Notes under the pieces: generated by a model
Told to the model about the DNA's origin: nothing
What the model saw: only the letters and a program-made list of their open reading frames with translations
Database searches by the model: none
In this document: positions 47,186-56,562 of the stretch, in pieces
Numbering within the stretch: the first letter of the stretch is position 1
Layout: each line of letters opens with the position of its first letter
Assembly (NCBI RefSeq): GCF_001298105.1
Contig: NZ_LGJH01000166.1
Coordinates: 1-64,000, forward strand
Reading direction: 5' to 3'
Origin: Novosphingobium sp. ST904
Lineage (GTDB): Bacteria; Pseudomonadota; Alphaproteobacteria; Sphingomonadales; Sphingomonadaceae
Length of the DNA stretch: 64,000 bases
Position numbers and translations under genes: made by a program

Positions 47186-48192
47186 TCAGCCGACGCGTTC
47201 GGCGATCAGCGCCTGGAGGTCCGCCTCAGGGCGGGCACCGTAGTGCGAGATGATCTCGCAGGCGCAGATCGCGCCATACTTGAGGCATTCCTCAAGGCTC
47301 TTTCCGCGCACATGGCCGAACAGGAAGCCGGCGGCGAAGAGATCGCCCGCGCCGGTGGTGTCCACCACGCGCCCGATCGGCTCGGCGCGACCCTGGCGCG
47401 CTGGCCGTCCGAGAACGCCTCGGCGCCGTCCGCACCGCGCGTGACGACCAGCACCGGAATCTTCGGCGCCAGTTCGGCAACGGCCTTCTCGAAATCGTCA
47501 TGGCCGACGAGCGCCGCCATCTCGTGTTCGTTGCAGAACAGCACGTCGATCTTGCCGGTCTCGATCAGGTCGAGGAAATCGGCGCGGTGACGGTCGATCA
47601 CGAAGCATTCCGAAGGGGTGAAGGCGATCTTCCGGCCTGCCGAACGGGCAGCCTCGATCGCCTTGCGCATGGCCGCGCGCGGTTCTTCCGGGTCCCAGAG
47701 GTAGCCTTCGAGGTACAGCACGGCCGCGCTGGCGATGGCGTTTTCGTCCAGCGCTTCTGCGGGAAGGTAGTGCGATGCGCCGAGGAAGGTGTTCATCGTG
47801 CGCTGGCCGTCGGGCGTGACGAAGATCAGGCAGCGCGCCGTCGGCGGGTTGCCGGGGCGGGCCGGAACGTCGAAGGCGATGCCGCCGGCGCGGATGTCAT
47901 GCGTGAACACTTCGCCGAGCTGGTCTTCGGCGACCTGGCCGATGAAGGCGCAGCGCGCGCCGAGCGCGGCAAGACCGGCCAGCGTGTTGGCGGCGGAACC
48001 GCCCGAAATCTCGCGGGCGGGGCCCATGGCGTCGTAGAGGCTCTTCGCCTGGTCGGCGTCGATCAGCATCATGCCGCCGCGCGAAAGGCCGAGTTCCTCG
48101 ATCAGCGAGTCCTCGCAGTTGGCGATGACGTCGATGATGGCGTTGCCGATGGCAATCACGTCGAGGCTGGGCGGCACGGGGGATTGGGCCAT
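47186..48192 (-). CDS. PfkB-family adenosine/sugar kinase, read through a frameshift
   Basis: About 335 residues after restoring one base near 47396. ATG 48192 gives [20 protein letters not shown]. PfkB motifs: [22 protein letters not shown] near the N-terminus and [18 protein letters not shown] with the catalytic Asp in GAGD. The second motif is out of frame unless corrected. Most like bacterial adenosine kinase of the purine salvage type. Confidence 0.9.
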
Positions 48193-48425
48193 GCGGAAAA
48201 GAGTCCTTGGAATTGTCTGGAAGTCAGGTCGCGAGTAGCGTGCAGCCCGCCGCTTCGCAAGCGTGGCGGCAGTTGACAGCTTCGGAACGCCGCGCGATGC
48301 CGGGCGTGACCATGATCGACCAGAGCCAGGCCCGGGCCTCCCTTCCCGCTTTTCGCCGTTCCGTTTCTCGCCCCGCCGCGCTTCGGTGGTTCGCGCTTCA
48401 GAGGCCCGCGCCCCGGTGGCCGGCA

Positions 48426-48844
48426 ATGCGCGGCCCTCTTGCCGCCGCTGCGATGGCCGCATTGCTGGCGCCTGTTCGAGCACTTCGGGCGGAGTTTCCA
48501 GCACGCCGACCGCCCCGCCCCAGCGCGGCAGCCGGATCCCCGCGGTTCGCCAGCCCTCGCATACCGCGCGCAATCCCAGCATCCAGACCATCCCCGGCGT
48601 CGAAGGCGTGATCGGATCGAACGAGGGCCAGCTCGTGCGCATGTTCGGCCAACCCCGTCTCAACGTATGGGAAGGCGATGCCCGCAAACTGCAGTTCACC
48701 GGGAACGCCTGCCTGCTGGACATCTTCCTTTACCCCTCGACCAGTTCGAAGGAGCCGGTCGCCACTTATATCGATGCCCGCCGTTCTTCCGACGGACAGG
48801 ACGTTGACCGCGCCGCCTGCATCGCCGCGCTGCGCAAGCCCTGA
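48426..48844 (+). CDS. Hypothetical lipoprotein, read through a frameshift
   Basis: About 139 residues after restoring one G near 48470. That change joins MRGPLAAAAMAALLA to ACSSTSGG and creates a perfect lipobox LLAAC, strong evidence that the correction is right. The mature part has a Pro/Ser/Thr-rich linker and a conserved C-terminal domain (GQLVRMFGQPRLNVWEGDAR, LQFTGNACLLDIFLYP, two Cys). Function unknown; resembles sphingomonad outer-membrane lipoproteins with a BamE-like start (LVRMFGQP). Confidence 0.65.
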
Positions 48845-48894
48845 TCGGCAGGTTGCCCGGGAATCCGGGATACGCGAAAGCGCACCGCGCACAT

Positions 48895-48937
48895 GCGAAA
48901 AACGCGCGAGCAGCAAGCCTGCTCGCGGGCGTTTTCG
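48895..48937. terminator. Bidirectional terminator between lipoprotein and TrcR genes
   Basis: CGAAAAACGC...CGAGCAG and CTGCTCG...GCGTTTTCG form a long stem with a CAAGC loop. Confidence 0.78.
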
Positions 48938-48999
48938 TGTTCCGGCGGAAGGGAACGGCGGATCGGGGCGATCCGCTATTCCCTGATCCGGGTGCCGGG

Positions 49000-49707
49000 T
49001 TACTCGCCGGTTTCTCCGGCAGCCTCGGCAGCGCGCTTGGCTTCGAGCCAGGCGGCGACTTCGGCTTCCTGAGCGGCTTCGCTGGCCGCGCGCGAGGCGG
49101 CTTCGCGTTCAGCGCGCAGTTCCTCGATCAGGGCGTCGCGATCGTCGGTCAGACGTTCGTCGCTCTGGCCATCGTCCTGGATGCCGGCCTTCTTGGCGGC
49201 CTTGAAGACGATGAAGTCGAGTTCACGCTGCGAACAGAGGCCCAGCGTGACCGGGTCCTTCGGCGTGATGTTGGCAATGTTCCAGTGCGAACGGTCGCGG
49301 ATCGCGGCGATCGTGTTGCGGGTGGTGCCGATCAGCTTGCCGATCTGCGCGTCCGAAACCTCGGGGTGGTTGCGCAGGATCCATGCGATGCCGTCGGGCT
49401 TGTCCTGACGCTTGGACACCGGCGTGTAGCGCGGGCCCTTGGTACGGCTGGAGGTGACCGGAACCTTGTGCATACGGAGTTTGTACTCCGGGTTTGCCTG
49501 GCCCTTCTCGATCTCTTCCATGGTCAGTTCGCCCGAACGCACGGGATCGCGTCCGGTATACTTGCTGGATGCCAGGTCATCGGCCATCGCCTGAACTTCG
49601 AGCATGTGCAGGCCGCAGAACTCTGCGATCTGCTCGAAGGTCAACGCAGTGGTATCGACCAGCCACGAGGCGGTCGCGTGCGGCATCAGCGGAGTGGGCT
49701 GGCTCAT
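49000..49707 (-). CDS. DUF1013 protein (TrcR-type cell-cycle transcriptional regulator)
   Basis: 235 residues. The N-terminus PLMPHATASWLVDTTALTFEQI then AEFCGLHMLEVQAMADDLA, and HPEVSDAQIGKLIGTTRNTI, a helix-turn-helix-like segment, cover DUF1013. The C-terminus is a long Glu/Ala/Arg-rich helix. The family is near-universal in alphaproteobacteria and is annotated as cell cycle regulator TrcR; the direct evidence here is only family membership. Confidence 0.85.
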   Translation of the reverse strand: MSQPTPLMPHATASWLVDTTALTFEQIAEFCGLHMLEVQAMADDLASSKYTGRDPVRSGELTMEEIEKGQANPEYKLRMHKVPVTSSRTKGPRYTPVSKRQDKPDGIAWILRNHPEVSDAQIGKLIGTTRNTIAAIRDRSHWNIANITPKDPVTLGLCSQRELDFIVFKAAKKAGIQDDGQSDERLTDDRDALIEELRAEREAASRAASEAAQEAEVAAWLEAKRAAEAAGETGE

Positions 49708-49860
49708 GTCTCTATCTCCGGCGGAAACAATAAGGGCCGCCCCTTCGCGGAGCGGCCGTACAGAGCCGATTTAGGGAAACTTTGTCCATTCGGCAAGCAA
49801 AAGCCTAGCTTTCGGCAACTCTGTTCTGCTTGCCGCTGCTGCGATTCGTCCCGGACCCGA

Positions 49861-50868
49861 TCAGACTTCGAGCACGATCTTTCCAACGTGGTCGCCCGCC
49901 TCCATCCGCGCATGGGCCGCAGCGGCCTCGGCGAGCGGGAATCGGGTGTCCATGACCGGGCGCAGCACCCCATCCTCGACCAGCGGCCAGGCATTGGCGC
50001 GAATCTCCTGGGCGAGCAGCGCCTTGAACGAATCCGTGCGCGGACGCAGCGTCGATCCGGTCAGCGTGTACCGGCGGCTCATGACGACGGCCATGTTGAT
50101 TTCCGCCTTCGCGCCGCCCTGCACGGCAATGGTGACATGCCGGCCATCGGGCGCAAGGCACTTCAGATTGCGCGAGACGTAATCTCCCGCGATCATGTCC
50201 AGCACGAGGTCCACGCCCCTGCCCCCAGTGATCCGGGCGACTTCCTCGACGAAATCGGCACTCTTGTAGTCGATCGCATGGTCGGCGCCGATCTCCAGCG
50301 CGCGGGCGCACTTGGCGGGCGAACCGCAGGTCACGATCACGGTAAGGCCGAACTGGCGGCACAGCATGGTTGCCATGGTGCCGATGCCGCTGGTGCCGCC
50401 ATGGATGAGGATGGTCTCCCCTTCCCGCGCCCAGCCGCGTTCGAACACGTTGTGCCACACAGTAAACAGGGTCTCGGGCAAGGCCGCCGCCTCAGCGAGA
50501 GAAAGCGATTCGGGCACCGGGAGGCAGGCGCCCACCTTGGCGATGCAATATTCGGCATAACCGCCGCCCGCCACCAGTGCGCAGACGGCCTGCCCCGGCA
50601 CGAATTCGCTCACGCCTTCGCCCAGCGCGGCGATCCGGCCCGAGATTTCCAGCCCCGGCAGCGGCGATGCGCCGGGCGGCGGCGGATACTTGCCCTGTCG
50701 CTGCACCACGTCCGGACGATTGACGCCGGCAAAGGCAACCCTGACGAGAACCTCGCCGGAACCGGGCGACGGAACGGGCACGGTCACGGGCCGGAGAACC
50801 TCGGGACCGCCGGGCGCTTCGAAGCCGATCGCGGTCATCGTACTGGGTAGGTTGGCTAACATGATCAT
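49861..50868 (-). CDS. Zinc-independent NAD(P)H-quinone oxidoreductase (MDR superfamily)
   Basis: 335 residues from ATG 50868 (MIMLANLPSTMTAIGFEAPGG) or 325 from ATG 50838. GroES-like domain with GVNRPDVVQRQGKYPPPPGA, Rossmann ILIHGGTSGIGTMATMLCRQ, NAD(P) specificity region TCGSPAKCARALEIGADHAI. The zinc-ligand cysteines of alcohol dehydrogenases are missing, as expected of QOR/PIG3-type quinone reductases. Divergent from DUF1192, a conserved alphaproteobacterial arrangement. Confidence 0.92.
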   Translation of the reverse strand: MIMLANLPSTMTAIGFEAPGGPEVLRPVTVPVPSPGSGEVLVRVAFAGVNRPDVVQRQGKYPPPPGASPLPGLEISGRIAALGEGVSEFVPGQAVCALVAGGGYAEYCIAKVGACLPVPESLSLAEAAALPETLFTVWHNVFERGWAREGETILIHGGTSGIGTMATMLCRQFGLTVIVTCGSPAKCARALEIGADHAIDYKSADFVEEVARITGGRGVDLVLDMIAGDYVSRNLKCLAPDGRHVTIAVQGGAKAEINMAVVMSRRYTLTGSTLRPRTDSFKALLAQEIRANAWPLVEDGVLRPVMDTRFPLAEAAAAHARMEAGDHVGKIVLEV

Positions 50869-50883
50869 CCTGTTGCCACAGTC

Positions 50884-50897
50884 CCACTTTGAAGTGG
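50884..50897. promoter_or_regulatory. 14-bp palindrome in the QOR/DUF1192 divergent region
   Basis: CCACTT-TG-AAGTGG, 16 bp from the QOR start and 18 bp from the DUF1192 -35. Possible operator; regulator unknown. Confidence 0.35.
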
Positions 50898-50914
50898 AAC
50901 ATAATTTCTGGCCA

Positions 50915-50943
50915 TTGACAGTGCCGAAGTACAGTCCGATGCT
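50915..50943 (+). promoter_or_regulatory. DUF1192 promoter, possibly giving a leaderless mRNA
   Basis: Perfect TTGACA (50915-50920), 17-bp spacer, GATGCT (50938-50943). The DUF1192 ATG at 50952 lies about where transcription would begin, and there is no Shine-Dalgarno sequence before it. Confidence 0.4.
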
Positions 50944-50951
50944 GCATTGCA

Positions 50952-51185
50952 ATGGACGACGACGATCGACCGCGGCGGTGGTCATCCGAGAACAACCCCG
51001 GAAGGGCTGAACTTGGTGCCGCCAGCCTTCTCGCCAGCGAAAGCCTAGATCGCTTTTCGCTGGACGAACTCGACGCACGCGTCACGCTTCTCGAAGCAGA
51101 AATCGAACGCATCAAGGCTCACCGGCAGAAATCGGCCGCGCACATGCGCGCCGCGGATGCCCTGTTCAGGCCGAAGCAATCATGA
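50952..51185 (+). CDS. DUF1192 protein
   Basis: 77 residues. FSLDELDARVTLLEAEIERI followed by KAHRQKSAAHMRAADALFRP is the DUF1192 consensus: a short coiled coil with a conserved C-terminal FRP. Function unknown. Starts without a visible ribosome site. Followed 146 bp later by clpA. Confidence 0.88.
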   Translation: MDDDDRPRRWSSENNPGRAELGAASLLASESLDRFSLDELDARVTLLEAEIERIKAHRQKSAAHMRAADALFRPKQS

Positions 51186-51331
51186 TCGTCGTCACACTGG
51201 GCCCGATCCCGGACCTTACCTTTCACGTCAACCTCGCAACCCTCCTGAGCGACCCTATATATGAGTTGAAACGAAGCCCTATCAAAACTCCCCCGCAAGG
51301 AGAGTCTCCCTCCCAAATGAAAGTCTTCTAG

Positions 51332-53700
51332 ATGCCAAGTTTCGCGCAAAGCCTGGAAAAGACACTGCACTCGGCCCTGTCGCACGCTTCCGAGCGCAGC
51401 CATGAGTACGCCACGCTAGAGCACCTGCTGCTCGCCCTGATCGACGATCCGGACGCGGCACAGGTCATGCAGGCATGTGGCGTGGACCTTGGCGACCTCG
51501 GTGACGTGGTGCGCCAGTACCTTGACCAGGAATACCAGTCGCTCAAGACCGAGGAAAAGGGCGATCCCGCCCCCACGGCAGGTTTCCAGCGCGTGATCCA
51601 GCGCGCGATCCTGCACGTCCAGTCCTCTGGCAAGGATACCGTCACCGGCGCCAACGTGCTGGTCGCGCTGTTCTCCGAACGCGATTCCTACGCCGTCTAC
51701 TTCCTGCAGCAGCAGGACATGAGCCGCCTCGACGCCGTCAGCTACATCAGCCACGGCATCGGCAAGGGCGGCAAGCGCGTGGAAGACCGCAGCTCCAAGG
51801 GCAACGAGGAACACGCCCCCACGCCCGAGGAAAAGGCCGAGGCCAAGAACGCCAGCAAGAAGGATTCGGCGCTCGACCAGTTCACCGTCAATCTCAACGA
51901 GAAGGCGCTGCTGGGCAAGGTCGACCCGCTGATCGGCCGCGGCCCCGAGGTGGACCGCACGATCCAGATCCTCTGCCGCCGTTCGAAGAACAACCCGCTC
52001 TATGTGGGCGATCCCGGCGTTGGCAAGACCGCCATCGCCGAAGGTCTGGCGCGCAAGATCGTCGAAGGCGAAGTGCCCGAAGTCCTGGCCGAAGCGGTGA
52101 TCTACTCGCTCGACATGGGCAGCCTGCTGGCCGGCACCCGCTATCGCGGCGACTTCGAGGAACGCCTGAAGCAGGTCGTCTCCGAACTGGAGAAGATGCC
52201 GCACGCGATCCTGTTCATCGACGAGATCCACACGGTGATCGGCGCCGGCGCCACCAGCGGCGCGCGATGGATGCCTCGAACCTGCTCAAGCCCGCGCTGT
52301 CGGGCGGGACGATCCGCTGCATCGGTTCGACCACCTACAAGGAGTTCCGCAACCACTTCGAGAAGGACCGCGCCCTGCTGCGCCGGTTCCAGAAGATCGA
52401 CGTGAACGAACCCACCGTGGAAGACACGATCAAGATCCTGCGCGGCCTGCGTACCGCGTTCGAGGAACACCACAAGGTCAAGTACACGCCGGACGCGATC
52501 AAGACCGCGGTCGAACTTTCGGCGCGCTACATCAATGATCGCAAGCTGCCCGACAAGGCGATCGACGTGATCGACGAAGTGGGCGCGATGCAGATGCTGG
52601 TGCCCCCCAGCCGCCGCAAGAAGACGATCACCGCCCGCGAGATCGAGCAGGTGATCGCCACGATGGCGCGCATCCCGCCCAAGTCGGTCAGCTCGGACGA
52701 CAAGAAGGCGCTCGAAAATCTCGAACGCGACCTGAAGCGCGTGGTGTTCGGCCAGGACAAGGCGATCGGGGTGCTTTCCACCGCGATGAAGCTGAGCCGT
52801 GCGGGGCTTCGCGATCCGGACAAGCCGATCGGCTCGTTCCTGTTCTCCGGCCCTACCGGCGTCGGCAAGACTGAAGTGGCCAAGCAGCTCGCCGCGGTCA
52901 TGGGCATTCCGATGCAGCGCTTCGACATGTCCGAATACATGGAGCGTCACTCGGTCAGCCGCCTGATCGGCGCGCCTCCGGGCTATGTCGGGTTCGATCA
53001 GGGCGGGTTGCTCACCGATGCCGTCGACCAGCAGCCGCATGCGGTCCTGCTTCTCGACGAAATCGAAAAGGCGCACCCCGACCTGTTCAACATCCTGCTG
53101 CAGGTGATGGACAACGGCCGCCTGACCGACCACCACGGCAAGACCGTGGACTTCCGCAATATCGTGCTCATCATGACCACGAACGCGGGCGCATCGGACA
53201 TGGCCAAGTCGGGCATCGGTTTCGGCGACGTTTCCAAGGCGGATGCCGGCGAGGAAGCGGTGAAGCAGCTCTTCACCCCGGAATTCCGCAACCGTCTCGA
53301 TGCTATCGTGCCCTTCGCCTATCTCGGCAAGGAAACGATCAGCCGGGTCGTGGACAAGTTCATTCTCCAGCTCGAACTCCAGCTGGCCGACCAGAACGTC
53401 CACATCCAGTTCGACTCCGATGCGCGCGAATGGCTCGGCCACCGCGGCTATGACAAGCTCTACGGTGCCCGCCCGATGTCGCGCGTCATTCAGGAGAAGG
53501 TCAAGCAGCCGCTGGCGGAAGAACTGCTGTTCGGCAAGCTGGCGCAGGGCGGCGAGGTTCACGTCTCCGTCAAGGAAGACGCGCTGAACTTCGAACTGAC
53601 GCCCGCCGCGCCCAAGGTGGTCAAGGGCAAGAAGGCCCCGGCCGCAAAGAAGTCGGCCAAGAAGCCCGGTCCCCAGTCGGAAGCCAACGCGGACGACTGA
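51332..53700 (+). CDS. clpA: ATP-dependent Clp protease ATP-binding subunit ClpA, read through a frameshift
   Basis: About 789 residues after restoring one G near 52262, which recreates TSGGAMDASNLLKPALSGG. N-domain repeats (SFAQSLEKTLHSALSHASER), AAA-1 Walker A GDPGVGKTAIAEG and B ILFIDEIHTV, AAA-2 Walker A GPTGVGKTEVAKQ and B LLLDEIEKAHPD, IGL-loop region, and a Lys/Ala-rich tail (KKAPAAKKSAKKPG). Unfolds substrates for ClpP. No clpS is adjacent, unlike many relatives. Confidence 0.93.
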
Positions 53701-53740
53701 TCGCACGGCCCCCGCGGGCCAGCAGGATCGACGATCAGGA

Positions 53741-53776
53741 AATGGGGCGGGAACCACAGGGTTCCTGCCCCATTTT
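53741..53776 (+). terminator. Terminator after clpA
   Basis: AATGGGGCGGGAACC pairs with GGTTCCTGCCCCATT (one G-T), ending in TTT. Confidence 0.8.
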
Positions 53777-53782
53777 GCTCAC

Positions 53783-54787
53783 ATGCCTCGCGATTTCTCC
53801 TGGATCCGACCTGAGCCCTGGGGAATCCACGTCGTCCCCGCCGATTGCTGGATCGATCCCTCCCGCCCGGTGGCGCGGGCACTGGTGACTCATGGCCACT
53901 CGGACCATGCGCGCGGCGGACACGGCGAAACGGTCGCCACGCCGGAAACGCTGGCCATCATGAAGTTGCGCTACGCAACTTCCGAGGGCGCCGTGCCGGT
54001 CGCCTATCATGAGACGCTGAAGCTCGCCGGCGGCGTATCGGCCACTTACATCCCCGCCGGGCATGTCTTGGGCTCGGCACAGATTCTCCTCGAACATGCC
54101 GGCGAGCGCATCATCGTGACCGGCGATTTCAAGCGCCGCGCCGATCCCACCTGCCCGCCCTTCGAAGTGACGCCCTGCGATGTCCTCATCACCGAAGCCA
54201 CCTTCGGCCTTCCCGTATTCCGCCACCCCCCCGTCGAGCACGAGATCGCCAGACTGCTCTCCGCCCTCGCCGTCAATCCGCAGCGCTGCGTGCTGGTCGG
54301 TGCCTATGCCCTCGGCAAGGCGCAGCGCCTGATCGCCGAACTGCGCCGCGCAGGACATCATGACGCCATCTACCTGCATGGCGCGATGGAGCGGATGTGC
54401 CGTCTTTACGAGGAACTCGGCGTCGATCTCGGCGAACTGCGGCTGGTGAGTGACGTCACGAAGTCGGACCTCGCCGGAAGCGTGGTCATCGCCCCGCCTT
54501 CCGCCCTCAACGACCGCTGGAGCCGCCGCCTCCCCGATCCGATCACCGCCATGGCCTCGGGCTGGATGCGGGTGCGCCAGCGCGCCCGGCAGCGGATGGT
54601 CGAACTGCCGCTGGTGATCTCCGATCATGCGGATTGGGACGAACTGACTCAAACCGTGATCGACGTGAATCCTGCCGAGACCTGGATCACGCATGGGCGC
54701 GAGGAAGCGATGCTGCGCTGGTGCCAGTTGAATCAGCGAACCGCGCGGGCGCTGGCGCTGGTGGGATACGAGGATGAAGATGATTGA
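53783..54787 (+). CDS. DNA ligase-associated exonuclease (metallo-beta-lactamase fold)
   Basis: 334 residues. THGHSDHARGGH (HxHxDH) metal site, AGHVLGSAQILLEH, VTGDFKRRADPT and C-terminal ISDHADWDELTQ, the arrangement of the beta-CASP-like ligase-associated exonuclease family (TIGR04122). Predicted nuclease in DNA repair. Followed after 96 bp by its partner ligase. The usual further partners (Lhr-Core helicase, Mre11-like phosphoesterase) do not follow here. Confidence 0.92.
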   Translation: MPRDFSWIRPEPWGIHVVPADCWIDPSRPVARALVTHGHSDHARGGHGETVATPETLAIMKLRYATSEGAVPVAYHETLKLAGGVSATYIPAGHVLGSAQILLEHAGERIIVTGDFKRRADPTCPPFEVTPCDVLITEATFGLPVFRHPPVEHEIARLLSALAVNPQRCVLVGAYALGKAQRLIAELRRAGHHDAIYLHGAMERMCRLYEELGVDLGELRLVSDVTKSDLAGSVVIAPPSALNDRWSRRLPDPITAMASGWMRVRQRARQRMVELPLVISDHADWDELTQTVIDVNPAETWITHGREEAMLRWCQLNQRTARALALVGYEDEDD

Positions 54788-54883
54788 GAGGATTCGCGCA
54801 AAGACGCGCAAACCCGCGGCAACCGGAAAGCGCGCCGTCAGCGTGCAGCCGCGCCCCTGCCGGTCCGGCTTTGCCTGTCCCTG

Positions 54884-56488
54884 ATGGAACGCTTCGCCGC
54901 CCTTCTGGACGCTCTGGTCTATACCCGCAGCCGGAACGCCAAGCTCAAGCTCCTGGCCGACTACCTGCATGATACGCCTGACCCCGATCGCGGATGGGCG
55001 CTGGCCGCGCTGACGGACGGGCTCGATTTTCCCGCCGTGAAGAGCTCGACGATCCGCAACCTCATGGGCGAGCGGATCGACCCGATCCTCTGGACCCTGA
55101 GCCGGGATTATGTCGGCGATTCCGCCGAGACTGCCAGCCTGCTCTGGCCCGGGCCCGAGAGCCCGCCCGATCCGCCGACCGTTACCCAGGCCGTGGACGC
55201 CCTCTCCCGCATGACCCGCGCCAATGTCATGGCCGAACTGCCGCGCCTGTTGGACCGGCTCGATGCGGAAGGACGCTATGCACTGCTCAAGCTCGCCACA
55301 GGCGCAATGCGGATCGGCATCTCGGCCCGACTGGCCAAGACCGCGTTCGCGCAGGCTTTCGATGTTCCCGTAGAGGATGTGGAGGAGCACTGGCACGGCC
55401 AGCAGCCTCCTTATGCCGCCCTGTTCGACTGGGCCGCACACGGCGCCGAGCCCCCCTCATCCGAAGACCTGCCCCTGTTCCGCCCCTTCATGCTGGCGCA
55501 TCCGCTGGAGGATACCGAGCTCGATCTTGCCGACTATGCGGCCGAGTGGAAGTGGGATGGCATTCGCGTGCAGGTCGTTCGCGTTGCCGGGGAAACGCGG
55601 GTCTACTCCCGCTCGGGCGACGATATTTCCGGCACCTTCCCCGAGATTGCCGCAGCACTCCATAGCGACGCGGCGCTTGATGGCGAACTGCTGGTGCGCG
55701 GCATGCACCAGGGCGGCGAGGAAGGCGGCGCGGCCAGCTTCAACGCGCTTCAGCAGCGGCTCGGCCGCAAGCTGGTGTCCAGGAAGATGCTGGCGGAATA
55801 TCCGGCGTTCGTGAGGCTCTATGATGCTCTCATCATCGAAGGCGAAGACCTGCGCGCGCTTCCCTGGCGAGTGCGGCGGGAGCGTCTGGAGGCGGTCGTT
55901 CCCAGGCTCGATCCCGCGCACTTCGATCTCAGCACCGTGATCCCCGCGAGCGACTTCGCCGAACTCGCCGCCATTCGCGAACGTGCACGGGACGACGCGA
56001 TCGAGGGGCTGATGCTCAAGCGCCGCGACAGTCCCTATGTCGCCGGCCGCAAGACCGGCCTCTGGTACAAGTGGAAGCGCGATCCCCTGCTGATCGACTG
56101 CGTGCTGATGTACGCCCAGCGCGGCAGCGGAAAGCGTTCGTCCTTCTATTCCGACTACACCTTCGGCTGCTGGGACGGCGACGCGGACGATATCGCGAAT
56201 GGCGGCGCGGAACTGCTCCCCGTCGGCAAGGCCTACTTCGGCTTCACGGACGAGGAATTGAAATGGCTGGACCGCCACGTCCGCAACCACACCGTCAATC
56301 GCTTTGGCCCAGTGCGCGAGACGGACAAGTCGCTGGTGCTGGAAGTGGCCTTCGATTCGGTTCATCTCAGCAAGCGGCACAAGTCCGGCCTCGCCATGCG
56401 CTTCCCCCGCATTCACCGTATCCGCATGGACAAGCCAGCCCATGAGGCGGACCGGATTGAGACCCTGAAGGCGATGATCCGGGATTGA
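54884..56488 (+). CDS. ATP-dependent DNA ligase of the exonuclease-associated family
   Basis: 534 residues. N-terminal helical DNA-binding domain; adenylation motif I EWKWDGIRVQ with the nucleophilic Lys (KWDG), DGELLVRG (motif IIIa region) and GLMLKRRDSPY, LWYKWKRDP (motif V). C-terminal OB-fold. Matches the PP_1105-type ATP-dependent ligase (TIGR04120) found with the preceding exonuclease. Probably a repair, not replicative, ligase. Confidence 0.93.
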   Translation: MERFAALLDALVYTRSRNAKLKLLADYLHDTPDPDRGWALAALTDGLDFPAVKSSTIRNLMGERIDPILWTLSRDYVGDSAETASLLWPGPESPPDPPTVTQAVDALSRMTRANVMAELPRLLDRLDAEGRYALLKLATGAMRIGISARLAKTAFAQAFDVPVEDVEEHWHGQQPPYAALFDWAAHGAEPPSSEDLPLFRPFMLAHPLEDTELDLADYAAEWKWDGIRVQVVRVAGETRVYSRSGDDISGTFPEIAAALHSDAALDGELLVRGMHQGGEEGGAASFNALQQRLGRKLVSRKMLAEYPAFVRLYDALIIEGEDLRALPWRVRRERLEAVVPRLDPAHFDLSTVIPASDFAELAAIRERARDDAIEGLMLKRRDSPYVAGRKTGLWYKWKRDPLLIDCVLMYAQRGSGKRSSFYSDYTFGCWDGDADDIANGGAELLPVGKAYFGFTDEELKWLDRHVRNHTVNRFGPVRETDKSLVLEVAFDSVHLSKRHKSGLAMRFPRIHRIRMDKPAHEADRIETLKAMIRD

Positions 56489-56497
56489 CCGGGATCA

Positions 56498-56513
56498 AGT
56501 TCCACGTGGAACA
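56498..56513. other. parS-like ParB-binding site 1
   Basis: The perfect 14-bp palindrome GTTCCACGTGGAAC (56499-56512) followed by A matches the inner 14 bp of the ParB site TGTTNCACGTGNAACA; only the first outer base differs. Intergenic, 10 bp past the ligase stop. Confidence 0.8.
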
Positions 56514-56562
56514 GATCGGCTAGAGCGGGGATGCTCTCCTTTCCGCGCCCGGAGTTTTGCCC

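Noticed and set aside
50884-50900. CCACTTTGAAGTGG as a third parS site
   Set aside because: Arms resemble parS but the centre (CACGTG) is absent, so ParB would not be expected to bind.
51182-51331. A 49-codon frame (MIVVTLGPIPDLTFHV...) overlapping the DUF1192 stop by ATGA and ending right before the clpA ATG
   Set aside because: Attractive spacing, but codon use is unlike the neighbours, no family is recognised, and the stretch holds a promoter-like CCTATATATG that clpA needs. Left unannotated.
5300-52405. Treating the 13 broken genes as pseudogenes
   Set aside because: The set includes ileS, clpA, purE and xseA, each with one compensable base; data error is far simpler than simultaneous decay.
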